Below, one piece after another: positions 49,501 to 61,111 of a DNA stretch of 64,000 bases. The DNA comes from Ooceraea biroi (taxonomy: Eukaryota > Arthropoda > Insecta > Hymenoptera > Formicidae): NCBI RefSeq assembly GCF_003672135.1, contig NC_039516.1, forward strand, positions 13,003,838 through 13,067,837, given 5' to 3'. The translations under genes were made by a program, and so were the position numbers. Position 1 is the first letter of the stretch; each line of letters begins with the position of its first letter. The notes under the pieces are model-generated. The model was not told the DNA's origin. It did not search any database and saw nothing but the letters and a program-made list of their open reading frames with translations.

Positions 49501-49642
49501 AAATCTAGAGAAAAACCGCAACGATTTTGCCAAGTATGCAGCGTACCATAGAAGTGACTTTGTAAATTGTGAAACCCTTCTTGTGCCGTTTCGTCTCGGT
49601 GATTATAAAGCGCCTGATCCATTTGTCTTTCGACGGTGCCAT
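46540..49642 (-). CDS. RPS6KC1: RPS6KC1-like PX-MIT-pseudokinase
   Basis: Ribosomal protein S6 kinase delta-1-like protein. The human protein binds PI3P and sphingosine kinase on early endosomes. Six exons (49642-49547, 49468-48323, 48245-48112, 48025-46930, 46855-46760, 46647-46540) give 891 residues. A PX domain spans about 9-130 (WKRYNDFKKLHSELG, FGRFEAEVVEERKKYA) and an MIT domain about 300-385 (GHMSAAFKHESIAEYEEAF...YLTQAEQLYNRYL). A split kinase-like domain follows, with its N-lobe near 390-470, a long polar insert, and the C-lobe near 715-890. The catalytic loop reads VLDLNPDN, keeping Asp and Asn. The DFG place reads TYI, and I see no glycine-rich loop, so it is probably inactive. The start follows PX-family spacing. 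The C-lobe then runs through WSVGVILYELLTG. Confidence 0.9.
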
Positions 49643-50117
49643 TATCTAAATCATAGTATCTAGCGAGTCCTTTATTTAACAGCGTTTATTGATACTTGTC
49701 ATGATCAATGAGATGTAAACTGTAAGATCGTTATTCCGGAGTTTGTTTCATTGCGTGCTTGTACGCGTAAAATTGACATAACGACAACGTCAATAACCCT
49801 GAGAATGATATGTATTCTTTTACGTTGCTCGCAGTTCTGTGGAACTCGTGAAAAGCGTGGTTTTACATCTTATAACCGAAAGAAAATCGAAGATATTTAC
49901 CGCACACCGTCACTCGATTGTCACCACTGTCATCAGTCGTCACTCGTCACGAGACGAGAGAGACGAGAAGGAAGGCGAGTGGCTCGCCGCCATTACAGAA
50001 CGTCGCAATGCTAGGGAATAATGCATGCTTCCATGCAGAGGAGGGGCACTAGATATATCTAGTGACTTTACCCGCGTGTATTGAGTCGATTGAGCGTGAC
50101 TAGAGAACCTCAAGTAA

Positions 50118-50232
50118 GCTGCGTACCTCAAGTAATGTCCCAGTGTATCATTTTATCCTTGTTGTTCATTCGCTGAACAACAAGGATAAAATGATACACT
50201 GGGGCACTCGGGTGATGTTTCCGAACGCAGCC
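50118..50232. mobile_element. Nested palindromic MITE with TAA target duplication
   Basis: It interrupts the left arm of the outer element, whose uninterrupted form is visible in the right arm. TAA lies on both sides (50115-50117, 50233-50235). Inside are perfect 30-bp arms (50139-50168, 50174-50203) around a 5-base loop. The ends read GCTGCGT and ACGCAGCC. The 3-bp TAA duplication again fits PIF/Harbinger. Confidence 0.8.
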
Positions 50233-50374
50233 TAAGAGTATGGACAACGTGGATTCGCACCTGATTGGTCTAGTTTCTAGTGGGATCGAAAATGGCGGAA
50301 TTGAGGTTTATCAATTAAGGGACTCTATCTAAAATACATCTTTGTAGTGTAACGCTACACTACTGCTCCGCGTT

Positions 50375-50967
50375 AGGCTGAAGTCACATGGCACGTATTT
50401 TCTGCGTAATGCCTCCGGCACACCAGCGCGACGCGACACGCGATGCGCGATATGCGACGTGCGATATCCAATGAGCGTACAGTGTTTATGGAAAAGCTGT
50501 ACGCTCATTGGATATCGCACGTCGCATATCGCGCATCGCGTGTCGCGTCGCGCTGGTGTGCCGGAGGCATAACCGCGTAACCATAGGCATAGTAAAAATA
50601 GACCGAGCGTGTTCTCAACTTGGCAGTGAATCACAGGTAGAAAAAGAGAGAAAGCAGGCGAATGATTGCTCTCTCTCTCTAAGGAAAGAAGAGTGGGGGT
50701 AAGAGCGGAGAGTGGGGAAGACGCGAACAGAGAGAGAAAGAGATCCTCCACCTACTTTCCGTCCTTTTCTAGCTGTGCTTCACGTTTTGCGCTTCACGCT
50801 CGGTCTATTCTTACTATGTCTATGCGCGTAACCAATCAAATCTGCCTGCAGAAGCTGATATCCAAATAAAACAATGTGATTGGTTACGCGGTTACGCGTT
50901 ACGCAGAAAATACATGCCATGTGACTTCAGCCTTACGCAGAAAATACGTGCCATGTGACTTCAGCCT
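50375..50967. mobile_element. Inner element with 35-bp terminal inverted repeats, right end duplicated
   Basis: AGGCTGAAGTCACATGGCAC starts a 35-base arm at 50375-50409. Its exact complement is at 50933-50967, and a near-identical second complement lies directly before it (50899-50933, one or two changes). A further inverted pair sits near 50583-50612 and 50796-50826. The 74-bp palindrome lies just inside the left end. Confidence 0.82.
50409..50570. repeat. Perfect 74-bp palindrome arms, 14-base loop
   Basis: 50409-50482 and 50497-50570 are exact inverse complements, 74 of 74 by my reading. The arms are CpG-rich (ACGCGACACGCG and similar), and the rest of the region is not. Confidence 0.92.
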
Positions 50968-51250
50968 GAATTCACCCTTACACTAATTTTTTTAATCCTT
51001 AAAGTAAGGAAGGTTATATTGTATACTCCTCATAGATAGTGACCATACTAGTGACAAACGAACGCCATTTTCGATCCACGATGTCCATACTCTTACTTGA
51101 GGTTCTCTAAGCGTGACGATTTTAGCTGACGGTTGCAAATCTTGTTGCGTGCGTTACTTCGTGCCGCAGTCCCGTTCCGAATTCCACTCGCGTTGTTGCC
51201 GCCGCCGTCGAGGAAAATTGGAAACGGAAAGGAAACGAAATTGAAACGAT

Positions 51251-53472
51251 ATGACCGACGTCGCCAGCCAGCAGGGGATCACGCACATTAAATGGAACAA
51301 TTATCAAAGCCACCTGTCCGACGTCGTGCGAGATCTCCTCGCGGACAATTGCATGGTCGATGTCACGCTGTGCGCGGCTGGCCAGCGAATCCAGGCGCAT
51401 CGCATCGTGCTGTGCGCGTGCAGCACTCTGTTCCATGTAAACAATTCGGATTTGAATTCGATTTGATATATCGCGCGATGTATATATGTTATGATTGATC
51501 GTTGAAAAATACGATTGTATATTATTATTATTATATATATATATTATATATACATAATGTAACACATGTTGACGTAGAGGCCAACCACCTTGGGGTAGTT
51601 GGTGTAATGTCACGCAATTTTTAGGAACTCCTCAGTCAAGTGACAGAAGATTATTCGACGATTATTTTGAGCGATATATCTCCTCGGGATATCCAATCAA
51701 TTATCCAATTCATGTACCATGGTGAGGTCCGGGTGCCTGTGGAAGATATCAGCAGCTTACTCGAGGCTGCACGATTGCTGAAGATAAGCGGTCTTATTGA
51801 TGTTAGTGCTGGACTGTATGGTTTGATTTATTGTTACTAAATTACTAGTTTAGTCAGAATTTAATTAGATTCTATTTTTCTTAATTACAATTTTAACATA
51901 TTAACTTCGTTGGTTTGTAATTATTGCACAATGTCCCCGGCAGATAGATGAAGTCGTGGAGAGTGAAACTACTATAAACAGAAAAGAGTCTGCCGAAGAA
52001 ACCGCTGCAGGGATAGACGAAAGTGAAGAAGGTACTTCTGGGGCTCTCGACAAGGATCTACAGGAGCAAGCCGGCGCCGAGAGTTGTGTCCTGAATAAGA
52101 AGAAGAAACGTCGTCGCGATATTGCAAAGAGGGATTACAACGACGATATGCTGGCATCTGCGATTAACGATTTAAAATTGGGACAGACTTTAATAGAGAC
52201 TGCCACTAAGTATAATATACCACGCTCAACATTGTACATGCGGGCGAAGGCATTGGGCATACACTTAAATGCATCGAGAAACGGATATCCTGTGGAATGT
52301 ATGAACGCAGCGATAACTGCCGTGATCGGTCAGCGTTAAATTTATTTTCATTTAAATCGTAAAACTTGAGCTAATAGATTTTTAAAATTAATACATTTTT
52401 AAATCATTTAATAATAACAAACAGGTGGCTCAAGCTTGCAGCATGCATCAGAGATGTTCCGAATTCCCAAAACTGTATTGTGGAGACGTATGCAAAAGGA
52501 GGGCTACCAGATCTTGCGTCCCGAAATGAAGAGATCGTACGCCCTAGGCACGAGAGAGGCTGCTGTTAAAGCTCTGGAAAGGGGAGAGAATCTGACAAAA
52601 GTTGCATTGGAATTTAAGGTAAATTTGTTAAAGTTGCTTTGTCTTTGCTTTTTCCTTCTTTACCTTGTCAGTCACTCTCTTTCTCATTCTCATTTTTTAT
52701 TTGTACCAACGAAGAAAACAATTGTTAACTGGATTTGACTTGGCAGATACCGAAGACAACGTTGTTCAGGGACAAGGCGCGACTGGTGGACGAAGGTAAA
52801 TTGCCACTGTCGTTTTGGAAGAAGCGCAAAACCGAGAATGAGGAATTGAAGAAATCGCGATTGGAGGAGGCTGTGGCCGCCTGCAAGGGTGGTAGAATGT
52901 CGCAGGCTGCGGCATCGATGACGTATCACATTCCGAAAACTACCATATGGCGGAAACTTCAGCAGGATGGGAAAAAGGTGGAGAGATCGACGAGTGTGAA
53001 GAAGCAACAACGGCTGATGGAGCCGATACACAACACGGAAGTTAAACCGCAAGAAAGTTCCAATTTTAACTATTGCGAGGTAACGTATAAATAACGTATA
53101 GATTATAAAAATATGTTAATTTAAGCTCTTAATATTGTATATATGTATATTAATAAAATGTACAATACACAGGTCTCATCGGAAATACCTATAACGTACA
53201 TAAATGAAAATAGCATACCCGAAGATTCCGTGATAATCTTAACAACGGATGAAATAGACGAGTTAAACTTGGAAGAAGGGAGACAGATAATTGTAAATTC
53301 GGTACGTAAAATGCAATGTAATTTATAATAAACTTACTTAAATAATCGATTAATTAATTGTTACTTTTACTGCTATAACTGTTTTTATTTCCCTTAGGAA
53401 TCTGGACAAGAATACGTTCCATGTACAATAAGCATCGAAGATAATTCTAACTATCTGAAAGCTGAGAGTTAA
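51251..53472 (+). CDS. BTB domain protein with four pipsqueak-type HTH motifs
   Basis: Probable sequence-specific chromatin or transcription regulator of the BTB-psq family. Seven exons (51251-51436, 51625-51801, 51944-52328, 52425-52618, 52747-53079, 53173-53301, 53398-53472) give 492 residues. The BTB domain at about 10-121 has the insect ttk-type signature (IKWNNYQSHLSDVVRDLL, VDVTLCAAGQRIQAHRIVL, FMYHGEVRV). After an acidic linker and a basic KKKKRRR patch come four psq motifs. Each ends IPxTxxxxR or similar: YNIPRSTLYMRAK, FRIPKTVLWRRMQ, FKIPKTTLFRDKA, YHIPKTTIWRKLQ. A Glu/Ile-rich tail follows. Fly pipsqueak also has BTB plus four psq motifs but is much longer, so I leave the symbol blank. 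Confidence 0.9.
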
Positions 53473-54325
53473 TGGTACAAGTACAATGTATTAGAATAAT
53501 TTAATTATATGTGTATAGTGTACAAATGTGTGTGTATATGTATATAAATAATATATACTCTTTAGAGAATTTTATTATATTAATATGTTTCATTATATTA
53601 TTTTCTTTTTATTGAATATTTAAGATGGAGAGGTAACATAAGGATATCCTTGCAAACAAACTCGTTTTATTTCAACAATTATTTTTCATATAAATTTTCC
53701 TTTTTTCATATTTTGTAAAGTGGGACACTTATGGATCAAACTAGCTTGATTATTTTTTTTATGAGTTATAAAAATAAGAAAAAGAAAGACCGATGAACTT
53801 AATCAAAAGGAACATGTGCATAAAAGAAGAAAACATGAAAAATTTCAAGATTTCTTGAATAAAAAAAAAAGAAAAAAAAATTGGCCGAACGCGGACGGAG
53901 AACGAATAGGCGCGCGGGGCGTACCGCGCATGTACATGCGCATCCGCTGCGTCTGTGTGCGCATATGCATGACGCATTCCTCGGTCTGTCGCGGTCGTTC
54001 GTCACGCAATTGCGCGTATCACATGTAACACGCGGGTGCAGCCACCGTTGCGCTGCGTGAACGGGAAAAAAGGAGCAAGCACGGGAGAAACGCGCGTGTG
54101 TCAGGGGGAAGTCGACGTCCGTCCCCGTGAGTCACGCAACTCCGCAACTGCGACGCGCGCGCGATGTGTAACGGTCGTCATTTCCGACTTCTCGCCGTGA
54201 ACTGAGGTCGCACTCCGAGCCGAGCCGACTAGCCGAGCATTCGCCGTTCGCGGGTGAACACGGACGCTCCGATCGACGCGAAGTAGGAACTTATAGGAGG
54301 GACAGTGTACGTTTCACGGGAGGAT
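53473..54325. other. Spacer before the two-pass membrane protein gene
   Basis: AT-rich to about 53880 (3' UTR of the BTB-psq gene), then abruptly GC- and CpG-rich from 53880 to the next start codon. The GC-rich part is likely promoter and 5' UTR. Confidence 0.55.
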
Positions 54326-55282
54326 ATGCCGGACAGCGGAGCCGTTTACCAGCCGACCACCGTCGGCTACACGTACGACAGCGGCGGTGATGGCACCGGG
54401 GGCGGCGGCGGGTTGAGGCACGGTTTCTGGCGTGTCATGTCCAGGCACAAGCTCAGCTCCAGGAAGTGGCTCGAGTGGGTGCTGCTGTCGGTCGCGCTGT
54501 GCTTCTTCGTCGCTGGCCTCACGACGATGCTCGTCAACCTCGTGTCCGCGAGTGAGCAGCCGCAGCCGCACACGACGACCGCGCCTGAGGTAAGGTCGTG
54601 ATGATCCTCGCGATCATTACGATTACCGAGTAAACGTGCAAATTTGTAGACTGAAATAGACAGAGAGCGACAAGGAATTGCGCATGTAACAAAAAATTGA
54701 ATTGTTATAAATGTTGATATTGTAGGTAAAGCCAGAGGTGCACAAGACGATGGCTACGGATGTGCAGCAGCACGTGGAGGACACGGGGAAAGGCTCGGTG
54801 GCGTTAGGCGCAGGCATGATGCTGGTAGGCGTGCTGCTCGGCTGCGTTTGGGCATGGCTGACTTTCTTCCGTCGCAGCAAGTCACCGAGGAACGGCATGG
54901 CGGGTGGCAGCGGTCAGGTAAGCAAAATTCCCAGTCGATACGACGATCTGCGTCTGATTATACTACTACTACCACCACCGGAAGCCATCCGCTCTCTGGT
55001 ATGCTCTCGTTCCTTTATCTTATGTACGCGTTGCTACGAGGAAAGATGTTGGGCGGTTTGAATCCATCGACTGACTTGCTGGTGGGTTCCACTTCGCAGT
55101 ACGGGCCAGTACTCACCGAGGTGCCGAGCCAGCTGAAGATGAAGCAAGCCGGCACGCACGACACACCGGCCATGCCGCTTTCCGATCAAGAGGAGGAGAC
55201 GCATACGCTAATGCAGGACTCGGCGAGCCCGCCATCCGTCTCCATCGGATCTGGCACCATCGCTAACCAGATTCCAGGTTGA
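54326..55282 (+). CDS. Unrecognised two-pass membrane protein
   Basis: I do not recognise the family. Three exons (54326-54589, 54726-54917, 55100-55282) give 212 residues. The third acceptor is the least sure: it is chosen because SGQ|YGPVLTEV stays in phase and uses TTCGCAG. The N-terminus is Gly/Asp/Tyr-rich. A first hydrophobic helix lies at about 55-77 (WVLLSVALCFFVAGLTTML) and a second at about 112-134 (ALGAGMMLVGVLLGCVWAWL) with RRSK after it. Both ends are therefore probably cytosolic, with a short extracellular loop rich in His, Thr and Glu. The C-terminal tail is acidic and Ser-rich. The ATG at 54326 is the first in frame; the frame extends further left without an ATG. Confidence 0.75.
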
Positions 55283-57564
55283 GTAGTAAGGACAATCGGT
55301 CGCTACCGCGAGCGCAGCGCGCACGGCACACGGACGTTGCTTTGATTTTCCAAATCATTCTGGTCCCGCGCAAACAATTTTTATTACGAGTTAATGGCGA
55401 TTTTGCGAAAGGTTGCCCGTTCTATTTAGGATTAGACGTTGCCCTCTCCGGCTTGGTCAAGCCGGAGGCGCACTCGCGATGTCGCCGACATCGGTTTTGT
55501 GATTTAAAAATTTTATGCCATTTGGAAAAAGCAAGTACTTTTTTTTTAAATATAGTTTGTGCGACTTGTGGCATAGAAATTTTTATTTACAATAGGCACA
55601 ATTGCGATTTAAAAGCGATCTCATTTATAGTGTATTTATAGGGGCGGCGGTACTTAGCCTTCCGTTTTTGTATTCTGTGCATTCCTACACTCCGTCCATT
55701 ATCGTTATTAATGTGTTAAGCGAGCATTGGATCCAAATAGAAAAGAAGAAAGAAAAACAAGTTACGCAAATCTCGAAAAACAGTTGCATTACGTGCCCGT
55801 GTGAGTTTGATAGTATAATCTTTACATCAGAAGCACTGAATTTAATGGGAAACGTCTTTTAAACATCTTTTATCTTTATATTATTGGGAAACAATACAGT
55901 TGTCATATCTATATATAAATGCTTTTAAAACGCCGTGTGTTGATCTCTTTAACGACTCTTAATCCGCTGCGCATTTAAATCACCTTAAATTTGATTCGAT
56001 ATGCGTAGAACATTGATATTTTTGCATGAGACGTGCATTGAAATATTCGATTAAAGTCAGCAGCAGTGACACCAAACACTGTAAGTTAAAGTAAATTTCA
56101 CATATTGACGTACGTATCAATTAAGCCGATAATTGTCACTGTAATTAATACGCAAGCAATTATGTATATATTAGTAATAATAATGTATATAAAACTTAAG
56201 TGAATCAATGAAACGATACCGCGACCGAAAATTGCGATTGGTTTTAAAATATTCATGGCGTTAGGGCGTAAGTTAAGCCATATAGTGCACAATTTCATTT
56301 ACCTTGGTTTACTTTACGTTTCCATTAATTCATGATATTGTGTAATCGTACTTTTATATCGCACATGTATTCTTGTGACAAAGTATAACGTTTTTCTTTT
56401 TTTTAAATAATTGTATTCTCTTTAGCAAGATATCTATTGCACTGAAATATTTCATTTTATACAATCGATTTAGCTGGTTTTGCATGTAAACATAATATAA
56501 ACGTAGTATTTACTCCATCAGGTATTTAAGAGGATATTATGTAGGATATCGTTTTTCAGACATCACGTACGTATAACAGTCGTTAAGCTAAGTTTTACAA
56601 ATTTATCGTTCTTACATTGTAACGAGGCGTTTGATTCTGTTATGATAAACATTTTCGAAGAACCATCACGAACAATGGCCTGTAAGTTCGTCTGAATTCA
56701 ATGCTGTAGATTATAATAAGCACGCGTTTACACATCTTCACTTGTAACATTTGCGTGAGAACTGTATTATGTCTGTGTTACTGACTCCCATATTAATTTA
56801 TGTTCTGGAGCATGTAAGGCAATAAACAAAAAAATTAATCTACGATTTTTGCTGTCCGATATTTTTTTTATACACAATGTACGAATAACTTCTCTCAATT
56901 GTAGCGTAGAATGCGTTTCTAAATTCTTTTAATTAAACTATTTGAATATTTATTCGACATTCACGCTTTGTGGACAAGTAGTTCTCTCATTCTCGGAACG
57001 TCAAAAATATTGACCTAATTTTTCAAAATACCCGCCATTAATTTCTAGTAATTTATGACTCGAATGCGACGCGCGCCACTTACGAACACACGCTTCGCTT
57101 TTTATAAGCGCTGATCTTTTATTTATTACTTTTTTCCGTCGTCACTCTTATCATTAGTTCCGATAGAATGAGTTTTTCATAAATAGTTGTGCGTCAATGT
57201 CAGGTTTCCCTTTATCGCTTGATAAAAGACAGATAGCACGATATTAAACGCATAAGAGTTACATCTAATCTAATCGTATTAATTAATCTAAAACGCGTAT
57301 CGAGCGAAAGCACAGAGTGAAGTTGGCTCGGTTTTAAAGTTAAATCGTAAATACGTGTTCTCGATCGCGCGAGGTTAACGGGTCAACGCCTCTCGGCCAG
57401 TTTGACATTTCTATCAGCTGTCTCGCGTTCGACATGGCTGCCCGTGAGACGCGCCTACCTCCGAGGCACCGGAGAACGCCTACGTCGGAACGAATGTGAG
57501 GCCGGCGGACGTGAACGGTGTGGATACAGTCGTGAGCCACGAGAACACCGTCTACGGTCTCAGG
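55283..57564. other. Long 3' UTR and spacer before rabenosyn-5
   Basis: AT-rich, with no credible frame. An AATAAA at 56821-56826, in a TGTAAGGCAATAAAC context, would give the upstream gene a 3' UTR of about 1.5 kb. The GC-richer segment after 57330 is the likely rabenosyn-5 promoter and 5' UTR. Confidence 0.55.
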
Positions 57565-59802
57565 ATGGCCGGCAACGGCGAGGTTCTGGAGGGATTCATA
57601 TGTCCCATATGCATGACTGACTTCAAGGCGCCGAGCCACTTGACGAAACACTTCGAGGAGGTTCACAATGATGACCCGGAGATTTTACGGTCGCTCAAAG
57701 GTACGTTTCCTCTCGCAGTCATTGCGACGGAACCTCTGGACTCCCAATCGCAGCATTCGTTGTACGAGACGGTGAAGCGTAAAATGCAAAATGAAAAACA
57801 TAAAAGGTGCATTTTATTCTAGATTTGTTCGGCAAGGCGAAGAAGAAGATCTTGAAGCAGGATGACATCCCGGAGGTGTTTCCGAGCGCGATGCAGGCGC
57901 AGGATAAGAGGAGGAGTCCTGAGATTAGTTGGGGACCACAAGAGATAGGTATCGATGTGTCCCGTGTTGTTTCCTAGCACCAAGTATGAGCAAACGAGGC
58001 TGACTTAAAATGTTTTTATTATTAAGTCACTTTCATTGTGTCTTTAAATGATTTTTAATTCTTTAAGTAACTTGAAATGTTCAGAGAATATGTGCGACGG
58101 TAATGCACATGAAACTGATTCATGGAAATACGACGGGTAATTTTCAAAAATTGTTCCAGGTGCAATCACGTCTCATACAAAGTATTTTAAGGAAGTACGG
58201 AACGCGCGGCTGGAGAGGTACGCGTACGAAACGAACAAGCTTCTTATAAGACTAGATAAATTATTAAACAATTTGCCGTCCGATCCTGTTGATAGAAAAG
58301 GTAAGAAGAAGGCATAAATTATTTACTTACCGATCGCTCCTAAGATATTCAGTTATTTCATCTCACGTGTGATGGAAATGATCCAAATGACAGCACACGA
58401 GCGCACGATCGTGCCGTGGATCGACGAGAAAGACGTGAAGTTATGTCCCAACTGTGCTAAGAGCTTTCATCTGGCGAGGAGAAAACATCACTGTAGGCTG
58501 TGCGGGGCGGTGATGTGCCATAATTGTACAGTATTTCTGTCCCTTGTTGAAGCACGTACGTGTACAATCTGCTTAATTTCAATAATACATCCGACGAAAT
58601 AAATCGTAGATAAGTCGAACGAAAATATTTTTCCTCTTTTACAGGAAAGATGACCAGTCCAGTCTCCGTGCAAGATGACTCTGCTCTGTCGCCCACGACG
58701 GAACGTGCGTTCCCCGAGAAAACATTACGCGCGAGAGTCAGCCTGCCGAAATTAGTGCGCTCGCCTTCGAGCGGCAGTTTAAACAGCATCTTGTCGGTGG
58801 TAAACGATCCGGCTAACGGCGAGCAACACTTTAGGGTTTGCACCCACTGCATAAACCTGCTCGACGCGAGGGAGATGCAGAAAGCGAAGCAGTTCGACAA
58901 ACCGATCGTCTGCGAGTTTTATGAGAAAATGCGAAGCTACATGAGCGAGGCGTCGCAACATGCAGCGATGTACACCAAAATGTGGGAGTCACTGAAGTAC
59001 GTCAATTTTTCGCTACGCTCGAGAACCTATAATGCGATATAAAAAGATTACATCAAGTATGCTTGTAAAACTATTTTAGGGAAGGAGAGACTACGTACGG
59101 CCTGGAGGACGCTCAATCGGTGCGAGTGAAGCTGGCGAAGCTGGGCGAGAACATAGACGCGACCAGCAAGAGAATTCTGATTCTCGGTGGCAAGAAAGAC
59201 ACGCAGGAGGAGCCGCAGGAGGCGCAGGGACAAGAACTCAGGCTGTATCAGATGGTCCGGACGTCGGCGATGATATTTTTGAAGGAAGAGCTGTTGACTC
59301 TGCAACCCTTGCCCTCGGCAGAGGAGTACGTGGCTCTGCAAGAGGAACACCAGAGGAGGATAGAGGCCCGGATAGCGTACGAGCGGCAGGTAGAGGAGCA
59401 GCGCGAGAAGCCGAAGGAGCAACGCAAGAGGGACACGTGGAGCTCGGAGAGTAATCCGCCCGTGAAGACTAATCAGGTAATGTCCAATAAATCGCGGCAA
59501 AGTCGAGATTAAAATTGAAATAAAAATTAAAGATAAAGATAAAAATTAAAATTTGAGATCACACAAATTTTTAGGCACAGCCGGTGGTGACGCAGTCTCA
59601 AGGCTGGGGCCCGTCCAACGTCGCACCCATCATGTCTTCCACCGTGGACCCGATAATCGAACAAATGAGTAATCTCCGCGCGTACATCAAGCAGGCCCGC
59701 GCCGACTGCAAGTACGACGAGGTTGCGATGCTGGAGAGCAACCTCCGTGAGCTACAAAGTGCCTACTTTGCAATGAAACAGAGCAACAGTAGCGATGGAT
59801 AA
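57565..59802 (+). CDS. Rbsn-5: Rabenosyn-5 (FYVE finger Rab effector)
   Basis: Rab5/Rab4 effector that binds PI3P on early endosomes and, with Vps45, promotes SNARE-driven fusion and recycling. Seven exons (57565-57700, 57823-57948, 58160-58300, 58394-58555, 58645-58996, 59080-59476, 59575-59802) give 513 residues, shorter than the human protein. An N-terminal C2H2 finger (CPICMTDF...HLTKHFEEVH) lies at about 13-36. The FYVE domain from about 143 has VPWIDEKDV, CPNC, the PI3P-binding RRKHHCRLCG and MCHNC. A long loop precedes its last pair (CTHC), as in rabenosyn. A coiled coil leads to a C-terminal Rab-binding helical hairpin, YIKQARADCKYDEVAMLESN. The exon-4 acceptor (58392-58393) lacks a strong pyrimidine tract but is the one that keeps frame. 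Confidence 0.93.
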
Positions 59803-60218
59803 AAGCATATGACTAGCAGGTTCTTCCTCATACGCTGCGAAAGGTCGGACTCATTTCTAGTGCAAAACTATTGTATTTCCTATTAAATATTTAATATAAT
59901 ATCTTCTTGTACCCCTGAATCTTGATACACGCACATGTAGCACGTTACACGTTATAAAAACTCGAAAACAATGAAATGTACAAAAAGATAGTTTAAAAGA
60001 AACTTTAGTGAATGTAAAGTTACAGCATTTTACATAAAAGTTTTGTATTCGCCTATTCTCTACTTTTACGTTTCTCCCCAATATTTTTGTTAATTAAAAC
60101 TGAACGATATAATTTTTTAATATAAGAATATTTTGCAGGAGAGCTTTACGAAAAGAACAATATAGAGTTACACCATTAATCACATTTTTTAGTAATTTAT
60201 TGTTACGAGAAATACATC
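59803..60218. other. Convergent 3' ends of rabenosyn-5 and RpS15
   Basis: AT-rich spacer. ATTAAA near 59883 may serve rabenosyn-5. TTTATT at 60196-60201 (AATAAA on the minus strand) lies 18 bases past the RpS15 stop, giving that gene a very short 3' UTR. Confidence 0.55.
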
Positions 60219-61111
60219 TTATTTCAGTGGAATAAATCGTGACGAGTGCGTGGCACCAATACCGGGTCTACCGTGCTTGACAGGTTTGTAGGTAACTGAG
60301 AATTCTCCAAGGTAGTGGCCAATCATTTCTGGCTTGATTTCAACCTGGTTGAAAGTCTTGCCATTGTAGACTCCCACGATCGAACCGACCATTTCAGGGA
60401 CAATGATCATATTGCGCAAGTGAGTTTTGACAATCTCGGGCTTTTCGTTTGGTGGTGTTTCCTTCTTTGCTTTGCGCAGCTTCTTCACTAATGCCATGGA
60501 TTTCCTTTTCAGGCCGTGAGAGAAACGCCTACGTGCTCTCGCGTGCATCAAATCCATCAGCTGCTCGCTGTAAAAATTTTTTTATTGAATAGTTTTTTTC
60601 TTGGATCTCAAAAGTCAAACAGTTTTTTGGAAAAATTTATACAGTAAACATAAAAGTAATCTAGGAAACGCAGAAAATAAATATATGGTTTTTTCAATTA
60701 TTACGAACTACTATTAACGAAAAAGATCTCTGGATACAGCCACATTGTATCAAATCAAGTAATTGTACATAGATTACACGATATAGGTTATGTTTCGAGA
60801 ATAAACGATTTTCAAAGTACTTACTTCGGCATATCCAGCAGTTGATCGAGATCGACCCCCCGGAAGGTAAACTTCCTGAAGGTCCTCTTCTTCTTCTGAG
60901 TCTCATCTGCCTGTAAAATGCATAAGAACATGGACATTACTCACGAGATATATAACCAACCACGTACACATCACAATATATTAATATCGTTTCATCGACA
61001 TGCTCTGATAACGAAATAAGATATGTATTTGCACAATGACGCTTTGAGTGACAGATGCACGAGATTTCGTCGGATATTTAATATAAAATTTCGGAAACTC
61101 ACTTCAGCCAT
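60219..61111 (-). CDS. RpS15: Ribosomal protein S15 (uS19)
   Basis: Small-subunit ribosomal protein of the uS19 family, located in the head of the 40S subunit near the decoding region. Three exons (61111-61103, 60910-60825, 60567-60219) give 147 residues, against 145 in human. The first exon codes only Met-Ala-Glu, a common layout for insect ribosomal protein genes. The blocks KKRTFRKFTFRGVDLDQLLDM, KTHLRNMIIVPEMVGSIVGV, NGKTFNQVEIKPEMIGHYLG and the terminal GIGATHSSRFIPLK are nearly invariant in animals. Confidence 0.98.

Larger units (their letters stand above)
50094..51118. mobile_element. Outer inverted-repeat element, about 1 kb
   Basis: The left arm (50094-50117, continuing at 50236-50268 after a nested insert) matches the right arm (about 51068-51118) in inverse. 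Shared blocks are AGAGAACCTCAAGTAAG, AGTATGGACA and GTGGATCGAAAATGGCG, the last imperfect because the left arm carries extra bases. No protein is encoded. It is probably a non-autonomous DNA transposon into which others have inserted. Confidence 0.7.
49643..51250. other. Divergent intergenic region with nested inverted repeats
   Basis: This 1.6-kb gap separates two head-to-head genes, so it should hold both promoters. Most of 50094-51118 is mobile-element-like inverted repeat DNA, annotated separately. The flanks next to each gene look like ordinary 5' UTR. Confidence 0.7.
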
